Below are positions 36,555 to 47,043 of a stretch of DNA of 64,000 nucleotides, one piece after another. Source of the DNA: Delftia sp. PS-11 (GTDB lineage Bacteria > Pseudomonadota > Gammaproteobacteria > Burkholderiales > Burkholderiaceae_C); contig NZ_JACSYA010000021.1 in assembly GCF_029870285.1 (NCBI RefSeq), forward strand, positions 29,488 to 93,487. Direction: 5' to 3'. The position numbers were made by a program, and so were the translations under genes. Under the pieces are notes generated by a model that had not been told where the DNA came from, did no database searches, and saw only the letters and a program-made list of their open reading frames with translations. The first letter of the stretch is position 1, and each line of letters opens with the position of its first letter.

Positions 36555-36860
36555 CTACTCCTGGGGCACGGCCAGCCCGGCGCGCTCCAGCAGCGCATGC
36601 CAGATGGCCAGCCGCTGCGGCGTGTCGGACTTGGACCAGGCGCGGATTTCATCAATGGTGCGGAAACACCCTTGGCAGTGGCTGCGGTCAGGCGTCATGC
36701 GGCACACCGAAATGCAGGGCGAGGCCACCGGTTCGGCAGTGGCACCCAGCGCATCGGCGCCCGACGCATCGGCGCCCGACGCATCGGCGCCCGACGCAGT
36801 GGCGCCCACCGCGAACACGGCACGGGCCTTGTGGGCCAGCAGGTCCTTGGCATCTGTCAT
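36555..36860 (-). CDS. DUF1289 cysteine-rich protein
   Basis: Protein of 101 residues. The C-terminal 55 residues are a DUF1289 domain with four Cys (SPCISVCRMTPDRSHCQGCF), likely a metal or Fe-S site, then RTIDEIRAWSKS. The N-terminal part holds a GADAS repeat (15-base units). It overlaps the next gene of the operon (ebsC-like) as ATGA at 36857-36860. Function unknown. Confidence 0.9.
   Translation of the reverse strand: MTDAKDLLAHKARAVFAVGATASGADASGADASGADALGATAEPVASPCISVCRMTPDRSHCQGCFRTIDEIRAWSKSDTPQRLAIWHALLERAGLAVPQE
36736..36810. repeat. 15-base tandem repeat in the DUF1289 gene
   Basis: Three exact copies of gcatcggcgcccgac (36751-36795) are flanked by one diverged copy on each side, encoding A-D/S-G repeats in frame. 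It is a minisatellite that can alter linker length without breaking the gene. Confidence 0.85.
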
Positions 36861-37360
36861 GGCGCAGCCTCCTGCACCACATCCGCCCAGGGCGCGCCAG
36901 CCAGCGCCTGCAAGGCGGCAGGCGTGGCCGAGAACACCGCATGCGGATGGCCGGCAGCCGCCCAGACGGTGTCGAAGCGCTGCAGTTCGCGGTCCACCAG
37001 AGTCACGGGCTTGCAGGCATGGGCCACGGGGCTGACGCCACCAATCGAAAAGCCGGTCTGCGCCTTGACGAAGTCGGCGTCGGCTCGGCCCACGGGGCCC
37101 ACCAGGGCCGCCACCTTTTTTTCGTCCACACGGCGGTCGCCCGAGGCCACGACCAGCACAGCCACGCCATCGCTGCGGCGCCGGAAAATGATGCTCTTGG
37201 CCACCTGGCCCACGAGGATGCCCAGCTGGTCGGCCGCCTCCTGGGCGGTTCGCGCTGCGCCGTCCAGCATGCGGGGAGTCTCGCCATGGCCGGCCTGCTG
37301 CAGGAAGGCCGCCACGCGCTGCACGCCCTCGGGCAGGGTCTGGAGTTCAGCTGCGCACAT
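36857..37360 (-). CDS. YbaK/EbsC-family aminoacyl-tRNA deacylase-like protein
   Basis: Protein of 167 residues with the YbaK fold that hydrolyses mischarged tRNA. Features: AKSIIFRRRSDGVAVLVVAS with the conserved Lys, and GFSIGGVSPVAHACKPVTLV with the GGVSP loop. The ATG at 37360 gives the family length; another ATG six codons upstream (37378) would overlap the HMG-CoA lyase gene. It sits 2 bases after that gene and overlaps the DUF1289 gene, so the three are co-transcribed. The amino acid specificity (Cys-tRNA-Pro or other) cannot be told. Confidence 0.9.
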   Translation of the reverse strand: MCAAELQTLPEGVQRVAAFLQQAGHGETPRMLDGAARTAQEAADQLGILVGQVAKSIIFRRRSDGVAVLVVASGDRRVDEKKVAALVGPVGRADADFVKAQTGFSIGGVSPVAHACKPVTLVDRELQRFDTVWAAAGHPHAVFSATPAALQALAGAPWADVVQEAAP

Positions 37361-37362
37361 GT

Positions 37363-38304
37363 TCACACCGCCTCGCATGCAGCTGCGCTGGCGCGCCGGG
37401 TCAGCAGGGCTTTCGCCACGCGCGACTGGGTGGGACGGCCCAGATGCCCGCTGATGAACTGGCCGGCGTCGATGAGCCTGTCCAGGTCGATGCCGGTATC
37501 GATGTCCATGCCCTGCAGCATGTAGACGACATCCTCGGTGGCCACATTGCCAGTGGCGCCCTTGGCATAGGGACAGCCGCCCAGGCCTGCGACCGAGGTA
37601 TCGAACTGCCACACGCCCAGGGACAGGGCGGCCAGCGTGTTGGACAGCGCCTGGCCGTAGGTGTCATGGAAATGGCCCGAGACCTCGTCGATGGAGAAAT
37701 GCGCCAGCGTGGCCTCGAAGGCCTTGCGCACCTTGACGGGCGTGCCCACGCCGATGGTGTCGGCCACGCCCACATGCTGCACGCCGATGCCCTTCATGAG
37801 GCCGGCCAGATAGCCCACGCGCTCGGGCGCGATCTCGCCCTCGTAGGGGCAGCCCACGGTGCAGCTCATGGCGCCGCGCACATGGATGCCCTGGGCACGC
37901 GCGGCCTCGGCCACGGGCGCGAAGCGCTCGATGCTCTCGGCAATGGAGCAGTTGATGTTCTTCTGGCTGAAGGCTTCGCTGGCCGCGCCGAAGACCACGA
38001 TCTCGTCGGGCCACAGCGCGCGCGGCGCCGACAGCGCGGCCTCCAGGCCCTTCATGTTGGGCGTGAGCACGCTGTAGCGCACACCGGGGCGGCGCACGAT
38101 GCCGGCCATGACCTCGGCGTTGTCGGCCATCTGCGGCACCCACTTGGGGCTGACGTAGCTGGTGACCTCGATGTCGCGCAGGCCGGCCTCCTGCAGGCGG
38201 TGGACCAGCTCGATCTTCACGGCGGCGGGCACAGGCTGTTTTTCATTCTGCAGGCCGTCGCGGGGGCCGACATCGACGAGTTTGACGCGGGAAGGAATGC
38301 TCAT
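37363..38304 (-). CDS. mvaB: Hydroxymethylglutaryl-CoA lyase
   Basis: Last enzyme of leucine breakdown: splits HMG-CoA into acetyl-CoA and acetoacetate. At 313 residues it has the normal length. The start motif VDVGPRDGLQNEKQ, the metal-site Asp in that segment, the HxH in GHFHDTYGQA and the family signature GGCPYAKGATGNVATEDV with its catalytic Cys are all intact. ATG at 38304 fits the family. It lies about 4 kb from mccA, with an unrelated cassette in between. Confidence 0.96.
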   Translation of the reverse strand: MSIPSRVKLVDVGPRDGLQNEKQPVPAAVKIELVHRLQEAGLRDIEVTSYVSPKWVPQMADNAEVMAGIVRRPGVRYSVLTPNMKGLEAALSAPRALWPDEIVVFGAASEAFSQKNINCSIAESIERFAPVAEAARAQGIHVRGAMSCTVGCPYEGEIAPERVGYLAGLMKGIGVQHVGVADTIGVGTPVKVRKAFEATLAHFSIDEVSGHFHDTYGQALSNTLAALSLGVWQFDTSVAGLGGCPYAKGATGNVATEDVVYMLQGMDIDTGIDLDRLIDAGQFISGHLGRPTQSRVAKALLTRRASAAACEAV

Positions 38305-38424
38305 GGTTTTTTGACCGGAATGACGGGTACGGCCCCCATTGTCCAGGCTTGCGGGCCCGGACACCACCCCATATCCTGCCGGGCCAGGCACAACGGCTGC
38401 CAGCACCGCCCCACCGGCAGGCTC

Positions 38425-39333
38425 TCAACCGGGCAGGGCCGCCATTTCCTCGCGCAGCATCTGCACCATGCGTCCGGCCGCAGGCGACAGGCGCCGCCCG
38501 CTCAGGCTCACCAGACCGATGGGCCGGCGCAGCAGGGGCCGGGCCAGCGGGCGCAGCACGACCTCGGGCCGCTGCACCACCTGGGCCGCCAGCAGCGGCA
38601 GCGCGCTGACGCCCAGGTTGGCTGCCACCATGGCCGCAATGGTGGCCAGGTGCTCGACCGCGTACTGCGGCGCAAAACGGATGCCATGGGCCAGCAGGGC
38701 CTCGTCGGCGTACTGCCGCACGCTGGTGCCTGCAGGCATGGAAATATGGGGCAGATGCGCCACATCGGCCCAGCCCAGCGCGCCGCGCCCGCGTGCCAGC
38801 GCATGGTCGCGGCCCAGCAGCAGCACGAAGCGGTCCGATGCCAGGGGCAGGTAGCCGAGATCGGCATAGGCCGGATTGGCGGCCGTCAGCGCAAAGTCCA
38901 CGCGGCCCGCCCGCACCATGTCGAAGGCGGGCCCTGCCAGGCTGTCGAACAGCTCCAGGCGCACGCCCGGATGCTCGGCCGCAAAACGCGCCAGCACCCT
39001 CGGCAGCAGGCCCGCCGCCAGCGATGGAAGGGCTGCCAGCGCCAGCCGGCCGGCCTGCACCTGGGCGACTTCCTGGACACGGCGCACCGTCTCATCCATC
39101 TGCTGGCGCAGGATGCGCGCCTGCTCGGCAAACACCTCGCCTGCCTGGGTCAGTTCCACGGCGCGCGTGGTGCGCTCGAAAAGGCGAGCGCCCAGCATTT
39201 CTTCCAGCCGTGCCAGCGTGCCCGAAACGGCCGACTGGGACAGGTGCATCTGCAGCGCCGTGCGCCGAAAGCTCAGCGTCTCCGCCAGCGCCAGAAAGAC
39301 ATCGACTTCGCGGGCCGACCAATTGATCTTCAT
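38425..39333 (-). CDS. LysR-family transcriptional regulator
   Basis: LysR protein of 302 residues, start MKINWSAREVDVFLALAET, with helix-turn-helix at about 17-45 (SFRRTALQMHLSQSAVSGTL). The effector domain begins near residue 92 (GRLALAALPSLAAGLL). It is divergent from the dehydrogenase/BKACE/SBP cassette (39448-42319); the 114-base gap with a T-rich, A-rich core (39348-39370) should contain its site. It is probably the local activator of that cassette. Ligand unknown. Confidence 0.9.
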   Translation of the reverse strand: MKINWSAREVDVFLALAETLSFRRTALQMHLSQSAVSGTLARLEEMLGARLFERTTRAVELTQAGEVFAEQARILRQQMDETVRRVQEVAQVQAGRLALAALPSLAAGLLPRVLARFAAEHPGVRLELFDSLAGPAFDMVRAGRVDFALTAANPAYADLGYLPLASDRFVLLLGRDHALARGRGALGWADVAHLPHISMPAGTSVRQYADEALLAHGIRFAPQYAVEHLATIAAMVAANLGVSALPLLAAQVVQRPEVVLRPLARPLLRRPIGLVSLSGRRLSPAAGRMVQMLREEMAALPG

Positions 39334-39447
39334 GGCCGATCAGTTTATCGAAAAATGCGGCTTTACCGTTCAATGGCACCTGCCTAGACTGCACCCCAGA
39401 TCGGGCCTGGCATACCGCAGGCCTGCAACAGGCAGCAAGGAGACAGC

Positions 39448-40410
39448 ATGCACAGCAGTTCACCGCGCCATGCGCGCACGGTGGTCGTGGGAGGTGGCAC
39501 CATGGGTGCCGATGTGGCCGTGGTACTGGCCCGAGGCGGGGCCCGGGTGACCGTGGTGGACCCGCACGCAGCCCGGCGCGAGCTGCTGCCCCGGCATATC
39601 GCGGCCGAGCTGGCCGCAGCCGGCTTTGCCGATTGCGCGGCCCAGGTCACGGTCTGCGCGGCGCTGGACGAAGTGGCCTGGGAGGGCGTGGCCCTGGTGG
39701 TCGAGTGCATCACCGAGCGGCTGGACGCCAAGCAGGCGCTGTTCGCCGAGCTGCAGGCGCATGCACCCGCCGATGCGGTGCTGGCCAGCAACAGCTCGGG
39801 CTTTCCCATCAGCGCCATCGCCAGCGGCCTGGCCACGGCGCAGCGCATGCTGGGCCTGCACTTTTTCATGCCGGCCCATCTGGTGCCGCTGGTGGAGGTG
39901 GTGCTGGGCGAGCGCAGCGATCCGGCGCTGGGCCAGTGGCTGCACTGCTTCATGCGCGGCTGCGGCAATGTGCCGGTGCTGGTCCGCAAGGACAAGCCGG
40001 GCTTTCTGGCCAACCGCATGCAGCATGCGCTGTCGCGCGAGGCCTTCGCGCTCATCGACGAAGGCATTGCCTCACCCGAGGATGTGGACGCCGCCGTGCG
40101 CTTCGGCTTCGGCTTTCGCTATCTCGCAGCCGGCCCCGTGCTGCAGCGCGACCATGCGGGCATCGAGGTGCATTGCGCAGCCGCCGCCACCATGTACCCC
40201 ACGCTGTCCAACACCGATGTGCCCTCCCTGGCCCTGCGCGAGCGCGTGGCGCGCGGCGAACTGGGCATGAAGACCGGCAAGGGCTTTTTCGACTGGCCCG
40301 AGGACCAGCGGCGTGCCGAGCGCAGCCGCTATGACGCCCTGCTGCGCCAGGGCCTGGCCCTGCTGGCCAGCGAATTGCCCGTCCCCGAAGGTGGAGGCAG
40401 CGCAGCATGA
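39448..40410 (+). CDS. 3-hydroxyacyl-CoA dehydrogenase family, carnitine-dehydrogenase-like
   Basis: NAD-dependent dehydrogenase of 320 residues. The Rossmann motif is VVGGGTMGADVAVVLARGG, the catalytic His lies in GLHFFMPAHLVPLVEVV, and the Ser/Asn in ASNSSGFPIS. Length and the C-terminal part (KDKPGFLANRMQHALSREAF) resemble L-carnitine dehydrogenase and L-gulonate dehydrogenase rather than fatty-acid FadB. The BKACE start overlaps its stop by 4 bases, so it should oxidise a 3-hydroxy acid to the 3-keto acid that BKACE cleaves. The substrate is inferred only by class. Confidence 0.85.
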   Translation: MHSSSPRHARTVVVGGGTMGADVAVVLARGGARVTVVDPHAARRELLPRHIAAELAAAGFADCAAQVTVCAALDEVAWEGVALVVECITERLDAKQALFAELQAHAPADAVLASNSSGFPISAIASGLATAQRMLGLHFFMPAHLVPLVEVVLGERSDPALGQWLHCFMRGCGNVPVLVRKDKPGFLANRMQHALSREAFALIDEGIASPEDVDAAVRFGFGFRYLAAGPVLQRDHAGIEVHCAAAATMYPTLSNTDVPSLALRERVARGELGMKTGKGFFDWPEDQRRAERSRYDALLRQGLALLASELPVPEGGGSAA

Positions 40411-41252
40411 ACACCGCAGCAACGCATGCACAGTGGAGCGACCCGCTGATCATCACCGTGGCACCCAACGGGGCCTACAAGCAGCCTTCGGACCACCCTG
40501 CCCTGCCAATCACGCCCCAGACCCTGGCTGCGACGGCGCGCGCCTGCCGCGATGCGGGCGCGGCCATGATCCACATGCATATCCGCGACGCCCAGGGCCG
40601 GCACAGCCTGGATGTGGACGGCTACCGCGAAGCGCAGCGCGTGGTGCGCGAGGCCGTGGGCACGCAGATGGTGATCCAGATCACGAGCGAGGCCGCAGGC
40701 GTCTACCAGGCCCTGGAGCAGATCGCCATGGTCGAGGCGCTGCGCCCCGAGGCGGTCTCCATCGGCCTGCGCGAGATCGACCGGCCCGAGGTCGGCGAAG
40801 AGGGGCTGGCGCGCTTTTTCGCAGGCCTGGTGCGCGAACGCGCCATGGTGCAGGTCATCCTGTACGACGTGGCCGACCTGCGCCGCTGGCAGGCGCTGCG
40901 CGCACGGGGCGTGGTGCCCGAGGCGCCCTGGTTCCTGCTGTTCGTGCTGGGACGCTACAGCGCGGGGCAGACCTCGCGGCCCCAGGACCTGCTGCCCTTT
41001 CTGGCAGCCCACGATGGCGGCGAGCCCTGGGCCGTATGCGCCTTCGGCGCGGCGGAAAACAGCTGCGTCGCGGCGGCAGCCGTGTTTGGCGGCCATGCGC
41101 GCGTGGGCTTCGAGAACAACCTGCTGACCAAGGATGGCCTGACCGCGCCTGACAACGCCGCCCTGGTGCGCCAGGCGGCAGATGCTGCCCTGGCCCTGGG
41201 CCGTCCCCTGGCCACGGCCGACGACATCCGCCAGCGGTTCACCCCGCGCTGA
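40407..41252 (+). CDS. Beta-keto acid cleavage enzyme (BKACE, DUF849)
   Basis: Zn-dependent enzyme of 281 residues that condenses a beta-keto acid with acetyl-CoA, yielding acetoacetyl-CoA and a shortened product. The metal-binding His pair is in AMIHMHIRDAQG, and the conserved C-terminal acidic ligand is in RVGFENNLL. GLREIDRPEVGEEGLA and PWFLLFVLGRYSAGQTS line the pocket. The start overlaps the dehydrogenase stop. In carnitine pathways this step makes betaine plus acetoacetyl-CoA; here the substrate is open. Confidence 0.88.
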   Translation: MNTAATHAQWSDPLIITVAPNGAYKQPSDHPALPITPQTLAATARACRDAGAAMIHMHIRDAQGRHSLDVDGYREAQRVVREAVGTQMVIQITSEAAGVYQALEQIAMVEALRPEAVSIGLREIDRPEVGEEGLARFFAGLVRERAMVQVILYDVADLRRWQALRARGVVPEAPWFLLFVLGRYSAGQTSRPQDLLPFLAAHDGGEPWAVCAFGAAENSCVAAAAVFGGHARVGFENNLLTKDGLTAPDNAALVRQAADAALALGRPLATADDIRQRFTPR

Positions 41253-41311
41253 ATCTCGACACAGCCCGCGCCAGACGGGCGATGACACCCCAGCACAGCA
41301 GGAGACACACC

Positions 41312-42319
41312 ATGCAACAGTTCACCCACGGTACGCGGCGCGGCGCAATCGCTGCGCTTTCACTGGCCTTCGCAGCCCTGGGCCTGGCCGGCCAGGCAGC
41401 GGCCCAGGCCCCGGCGGCGGCATACCCCAGCAAGACCATCCGTTTCGTCGTGCCCTACCCGCCCGGCGGCCCGACCGACCTGATGGCGCGCATGCTGCAG
41501 CCCGAGCTGCAGCAGCGCCTGGGCGTGACGGTCATCGTGGAAAACAAGAGCGGCGCAGGCGGCAACCTGGGCAGCGCCGAAGTGGCACGCCAGGCCCCGG
41601 CCGACGGGCATACCCTGCTGCTGGCGGCCAGCGGCCCCATGGCGGTGAACGCCTCGCTCTACAAGAGCATGCCCTTCAACCCGCTCAAGGACCTGGAGCC
41701 CGTGGTGCAGCTGTCGGCGTTTCCGCTGGTGCTGGAGGTACACCCTTCCCTGGGGGTGAAGACGGTGGCCGAACTCGTGGCGCTGGCCAAGTCGGGCAAG
41801 ACGCTGAGCTTCGCCTCGGCGGGCAACGGCACGCCCCAGCACCTGGCAGGCGAGTTGTTCAACACCATGGAGCAGGTCAAGCTCGGCCACGTACCCTACC
41901 GGGGTGCGGGGCCTGCGCTCAACGACCTGATCGGCGGCCAGATCGGCGTGATGTTCGACATCGTGGGCAGTTCGCTGCAGCACATCCAGGGCGGGCGCCT
42001 CATCCCGCTGGCCGTGACTTCCTCCGAACGCATCAAGGTGCTGCCCGACGTGCCCACCATGGCCCAGGCCGGCGTGGCCGGCTACCAGATCACCGGCTGG
42101 CATGGCATCGCCGTGCGCGCCGGCACGCCGCAGGCGGCCATCGACAAGCTCAACGCCACGGTCAATGCCATCTTCAAGGACCCGGCCTTCCGCACCCGCT
42201 GGGAGGCCATCGGCACACCGGCCGTGGGCGGCACGGCGGCCGAGTTCGGCGCGCTGATCAAGAGCGATGCCCAGCGCCTGGGCGCGCTGGTGCGCAGCAC
42301 CGGCGTCACCCTGGACTGA
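41312..42319 (+). CDS. Bug-family periplasmic solute-binding protein
   Basis: Tripartite tricarboxylate transporter-type (TctC/Bug) receptor of 335 residues. The ATG at 41312 has AGGAG about 9 bases upstream; the signal peptide ends GQAAAQ near residue 32. Motifs: IRFVVPYPPGGPTDLMARML and VENKSGAGGNLGSAEVARQA, typical for carboxylate binding. No TctA/TctB permease genes are adjacent, as is common for the large Bug families of Burkholderiales. It probably captures the substrate of the cassette. Confidence 0.92.
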   Translation: MQQFTHGTRRGAIAALSLAFAALGLAGQAAAQAPAAAYPSKTIRFVVPYPPGGPTDLMARMLQPELQQRLGVTVIVENKSGAGGNLGSAEVARQAPADGHTLLLAASGPMAVNASLYKSMPFNPLKDLEPVVQLSAFPLVLEVHPSLGVKTVAELVALAKSGKTLSFASAGNGTPQHLAGELFNTMEQVKLGHVPYRGAGPALNDLIGGQIGVMFDIVGSSLQHIQGGRLIPLAVTSSERIKVLPDVPTMAQAGVAGYQITGWHGIAVRAGTPQAAIDKLNATVNAIFKDPAFRTRWEAIGTPAVGGTAAEFGALIKSDAQRLGALVRSTGVTLD

Positions 42320-42334
42320 TCGGGCCCGGCCCGC

Positions 42335-44353
<2,019 letters not shown>

Positions 44354-44433
44354 CGTCTATCTCCAGTGTCTTTGTTACAGCCCGCCCCATACCGGCAGCC
44401 CTTGAAACTGGCGCGCCCCAACACAGGGACGCC

Positions 44434-44523
44434 GAGCAAGAGCCGCCTCGCAGCGAGGGCGTCGTCCCCCTCCCTTGCGAAGCAAGTAGAGAGGGGGAAG
44501 GCGCATCAGCGCCTCAGGGGGTG
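44434..44523. repeat. Triple-hairpin intergenic element, possibly dispersed repeat
   Basis: Three consecutive foldback units lie between the hydratase and mccA genes: CGCCTCGC with GCGAGGGCG (44444-44461), nested CCCCCTC/GAGGGGG with inner CTTGC/GCAAG (44466-44497), and GGCGC/GCGCC (44500-44513). The compact run of foldbacks looks like a REP-type element; similar sequences seem familiar from Comamonadaceae genomes, but I cannot verify this. Confidence 0.5.
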
Positions 44524-45309
44524 TCACTCAAGCCATCCCGGCTTGCGCTTTTGCAGGAAAGCCTGCACGCCCTCCTTGCCTTCGGCACTGGCGCGGATAT
44601 CGGCAATGCTCTCGACGGTGGATGCGATCAGCGCCTCGTCGATGTCGCGCCCGGCCACATCGATCACCAGCCGCTTGCAGGCACGCACGGCGGCCGGGCT
44701 GGCACTGACCAGATGCTTGAGCAGGCCATCCACGGCCGCATCCAGCTCGTCGGCCGGCACCACGCGGTGCACGAAACCGATGCGCAGCGCCTCCTGTGCA
44801 TCGAAGCGCTCACCCGTCAGGAAGTAGCGGTGCGCTGCGCGCGCGCCCATGGCGCGGATCACATAGGGGCTGATGGTGGCCGGGATGAGGCCGATCTTGA
44901 CCTCGGACAGGCAAAAGCCCGCGCCCTCGGCTGCCACGGCCATGTCGCAGGCTGCCACCAGGCCCATGCCGCCCGCATAGACATCGCCCTGCACACGCGC
45001 AATGGTGGGCTGCGGGCATTCGTAGATCGTGCGCAGCATCTCGGCCAGCAGGCCCGCATCCTCGCGGTTTTCGTCGCGCGAGTAATCGGCCATGCGCCGC
45101 ATCCAGTGGAGATTGGCGCCGGCGCAAAAAGCCGGCCCCTCGGCGGCCAGCACCACGGCGCGTACATCGCTGCGCTGGGCCACAGTGCGGAAGGCCCGCG
45201 TGATCTCGGCGATGACCTCGTCGCTGAAGGCGTTGCGCACCTCGGGCTGGGTCAGCGTGATAGTGGCCAGGGGGCCCTGGAACTCAAGGGTCAGTGCGGT
45301 AGTGGTCAT
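44524..45309 (-). CDS. liuC: Methylglutaconyl-CoA hydratase (crotonase family)
   Basis: Crotonase-fold enzyme of 261 residues between mccB and mccA, the usual place of the leucine-pathway hydratase converting 3-methylglutaconyl-CoA to HMG-CoA. The oxyanion-hole segments EGPAFCAGANLHWMRRM and QGDVYAGGMGLVAACD are intact, with EVKIGLIPATISPYVI following. The ATG at 45309 gives MTTTALTLEFQGPLATITLT, a standard crotonase start. It lies 34 bases from mccB. Confidence 0.92.
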   Translation of the reverse strand: MTTTALTLEFQGPLATITLTQPEVRNAFSDEVIAEITRAFRTVAQRSDVRAVVLAAEGPAFCAGANLHWMRRMADYSRDENREDAGLLAEMLRTIYECPQPTIARVQGDVYAGGMGLVAACDMAVAAEGAGFCLSEVKIGLIPATISPYVIRAMGARAAHRYFLTGERFDAQEALRIGFVHRVVPADELDAAVDGLLKHLVSASPAAVRACKRLVIDVAGRDIDEALIASTVESIADIRASAEGKEGVQAFLQKRKPGWLE

Positions 45310-45343
45310 GATGAGCCTCGCTGCAGTCGGATGGGTGCCGCCG

Positions 45344-46951
45344 TCACATGCGGAACACGCCGAAACGCGTGTCCTCGATGGGCGCGTTGCGCGTGGCCGC
45401 CAGACCCAGCGCCAGCACGCGGCGCGTGTCGGCAGGGTCGATGACGCCATCGTCCCACAGCCGCGCCGTGGCGTAATAGGGGTGGCCCTGGTCCTCGTAC
45501 TGCTGGCGGATGGGGGCCTTGAAAGCCTCTTCCTCATCGGCCGACCATTGCCCGCCCTTGGCCTCAATGCCATCGCGCTTGACCGTGGCCAGCACGCTGG
45601 CCGCCTGTTCACCGCCCATGACCGAGATGCGGGTGTTGGGCCACATCCACAGGAAACGCGGCGAATAGGCGCGCCCGCACATGCCGTAGTTGCCCGCGCC
45701 GAAGGAGCCACCGATGATGATGGTGAACTTGGGAACAGCCGCCGTGGCCACGGCTGTGACCAGCTTGGCGCCATGGCGCGCAATGCCCTCGTTCTCGTAC
45801 TTGCGGCCCACCATGAAGCCAGTGATGTTCTGCAGGAAGACCAGGGGAATTTTGCGCTGGCAGCACAGCTCGATGAAATGCGCGCCCTTGACAGCCGACT
45901 CGCTGAACAGGATGCCGTTGTTGGCGATGATGCCCACCTGCATGCCCTCGATGCGCGCAAAGCCGCAGACCAGCGTCGCGCCAAAGCGGGCCTTGAACTC
46001 GTCGAAGCGGCTGCCGTCCACGATGCGGGCAATGATCTCGCGCACATCAAAGGGCTTGCGCGTGTCCGCAGGGATGACGCCATACAGCTCGCCGCAGTCG
46101 AACAGCGGCGGCTCGGCGGGCAGGTCCGCAGGATCGGCCGGCTTGCTGCGGTTGAGGTGGGACACCGCCTGGCGGGCCAGCGCCAGCGCATGGGTGTCGT
46201 TGTGCGCCAGATGGTCGGCCACGCCCGACAGCCGGGTGTGCACATCGCCGCCGCCCAGGTCCTCGGCGCTGACGACTTCGCCCGTGGCGGCCTTCACCAG
46301 CGGCGGGCCGCCCAGGAAAATGGTGCCCTGGTTCCTGACGATGATGGACTCATCGCTCATGGCCGGCACATAGGCGCCACCGGCCGTGCACGAGCCCATG
46401 ACCACGGCGATCTGGGCAATGCCCTGGGCGCTCATGTTGGCCTGGTTGAAGAAGATGCGCCCGAAGTGCTCGCGGTCGGGGAACACCTCGTCCTGGTTGG
46501 GCAGGTTGGCGCCGCCCGAGTCCACCAGATAAATGCAGGGCAGGCGGTTCTGCGCGGCGATTTCCTGGGCGCGCAGATGCTTCTTGACCGTCATGGGGTA
46601 GTAGGTACCGCCCTTCACCGTGGCGTCGTTGCAGACGATCATGCAGTCCACGCCTTCGACGCGGCCAATGCCGGCAATCAGGCCGGCGCCGGGCGCCTCG
46701 TTGCGGTACATATTCAGCGCGGCCAGGGGCGCGATTTCCAGAAAGGGCGTGCCAGGGTCCAGCAGCATGGCCACGCGCTCGCGGGGCAGCAGCTTGCCGC
46801 GCGCCACATGCTTGGCGCGCGCAGCCTCGCCGCCGCCTTCGGCGACCTGCTCCACACGGGCGCGCAGATCATCGACCACGGCGCGCATGGCCGCGGCATT
46901 GGCCTGGAAGTCCGCCGAGCGCGGATTGAGTTGGGTGCCCAGAATGCTCAT
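45344..46951 (-). CDS. mccB: Methylcrotonyl-CoA carboxylase carboxyltransferase beta subunit
   Basis: Carboxyltransferase of 535 residues, the normal MccB length. It starts [20 protein letters not shown]. Family blocks are [61 protein letters not shown] ([20 protein letters not shown]) and [20 protein letters not shown]. It transfers carboxyl from biotin on MccA to methylcrotonyl-CoA. It is the first gene of the mccB-hydratase-mccA group and divergent from the antiporter gene, 92 bases away. Confidence 0.96.
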   Translation of the reverse strand: MSILGTQLNPRSADFQANAAAMRAVVDDLRARVEQVAEGGGEAARAKHVARGKLLPRERVAMLLDPGTPFLEIAPLAALNMYRNEAPGAGLIAGIGRVEGVDCMIVCNDATVKGGTYYPMTVKKHLRAQEIAAQNRLPCIYLVDSGGANLPNQDEVFPDREHFGRIFFNQANMSAQGIAQIAVVMGSCTAGGAYVPAMSDESIIVRNQGTIFLGGPPLVKAATGEVVSAEDLGGGDVHTRLSGVADHLAHNDTHALALARQAVSHLNRSKPADPADLPAEPPLFDCGELYGVIPADTRKPFDVREIIARIVDGSRFDEFKARFGATLVCGFARIEGMQVGIIANNGILFSESAVKGAHFIELCCQRKIPLVFLQNITGFMVGRKYENEGIARHGAKLVTAVATAAVPKFTIIIGGSFGAGNYGMCGRAYSPRFLWMWPNTRISVMGGEQAASVLATVKRDGIEAKGGQWSADEEEAFKAPIRQQYEDQGHPYYATARLWDDGVIDPADTRRVLALGLAATRNAPIEDTRFGVFRM

Positions 46952-47043
46952 GTGTGGCCTCTTCTTGTGTTTGCCCGATGCGGGCGCTTGGTTTTTGCGA
47001 CTGTGGTGCAAAGTGCGGCGTCGCGGCCTGGGGAAAATGCCGC

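Noticed and set aside
36857..37378. Earlier start for the YbaK-like gene at 37378
   Set aside because: It would overlap HMG-CoA lyase by 16 bases and add six non-conserved residues; the ATG at 37360 fits the family.
44524..46245. A 573-codon frame that would fuse part of the mccB region to the hydratase
   Set aside because: The first 310 codons are an out-of-frame copy of mccB; the crotonase begins at its own ATG at 45309.
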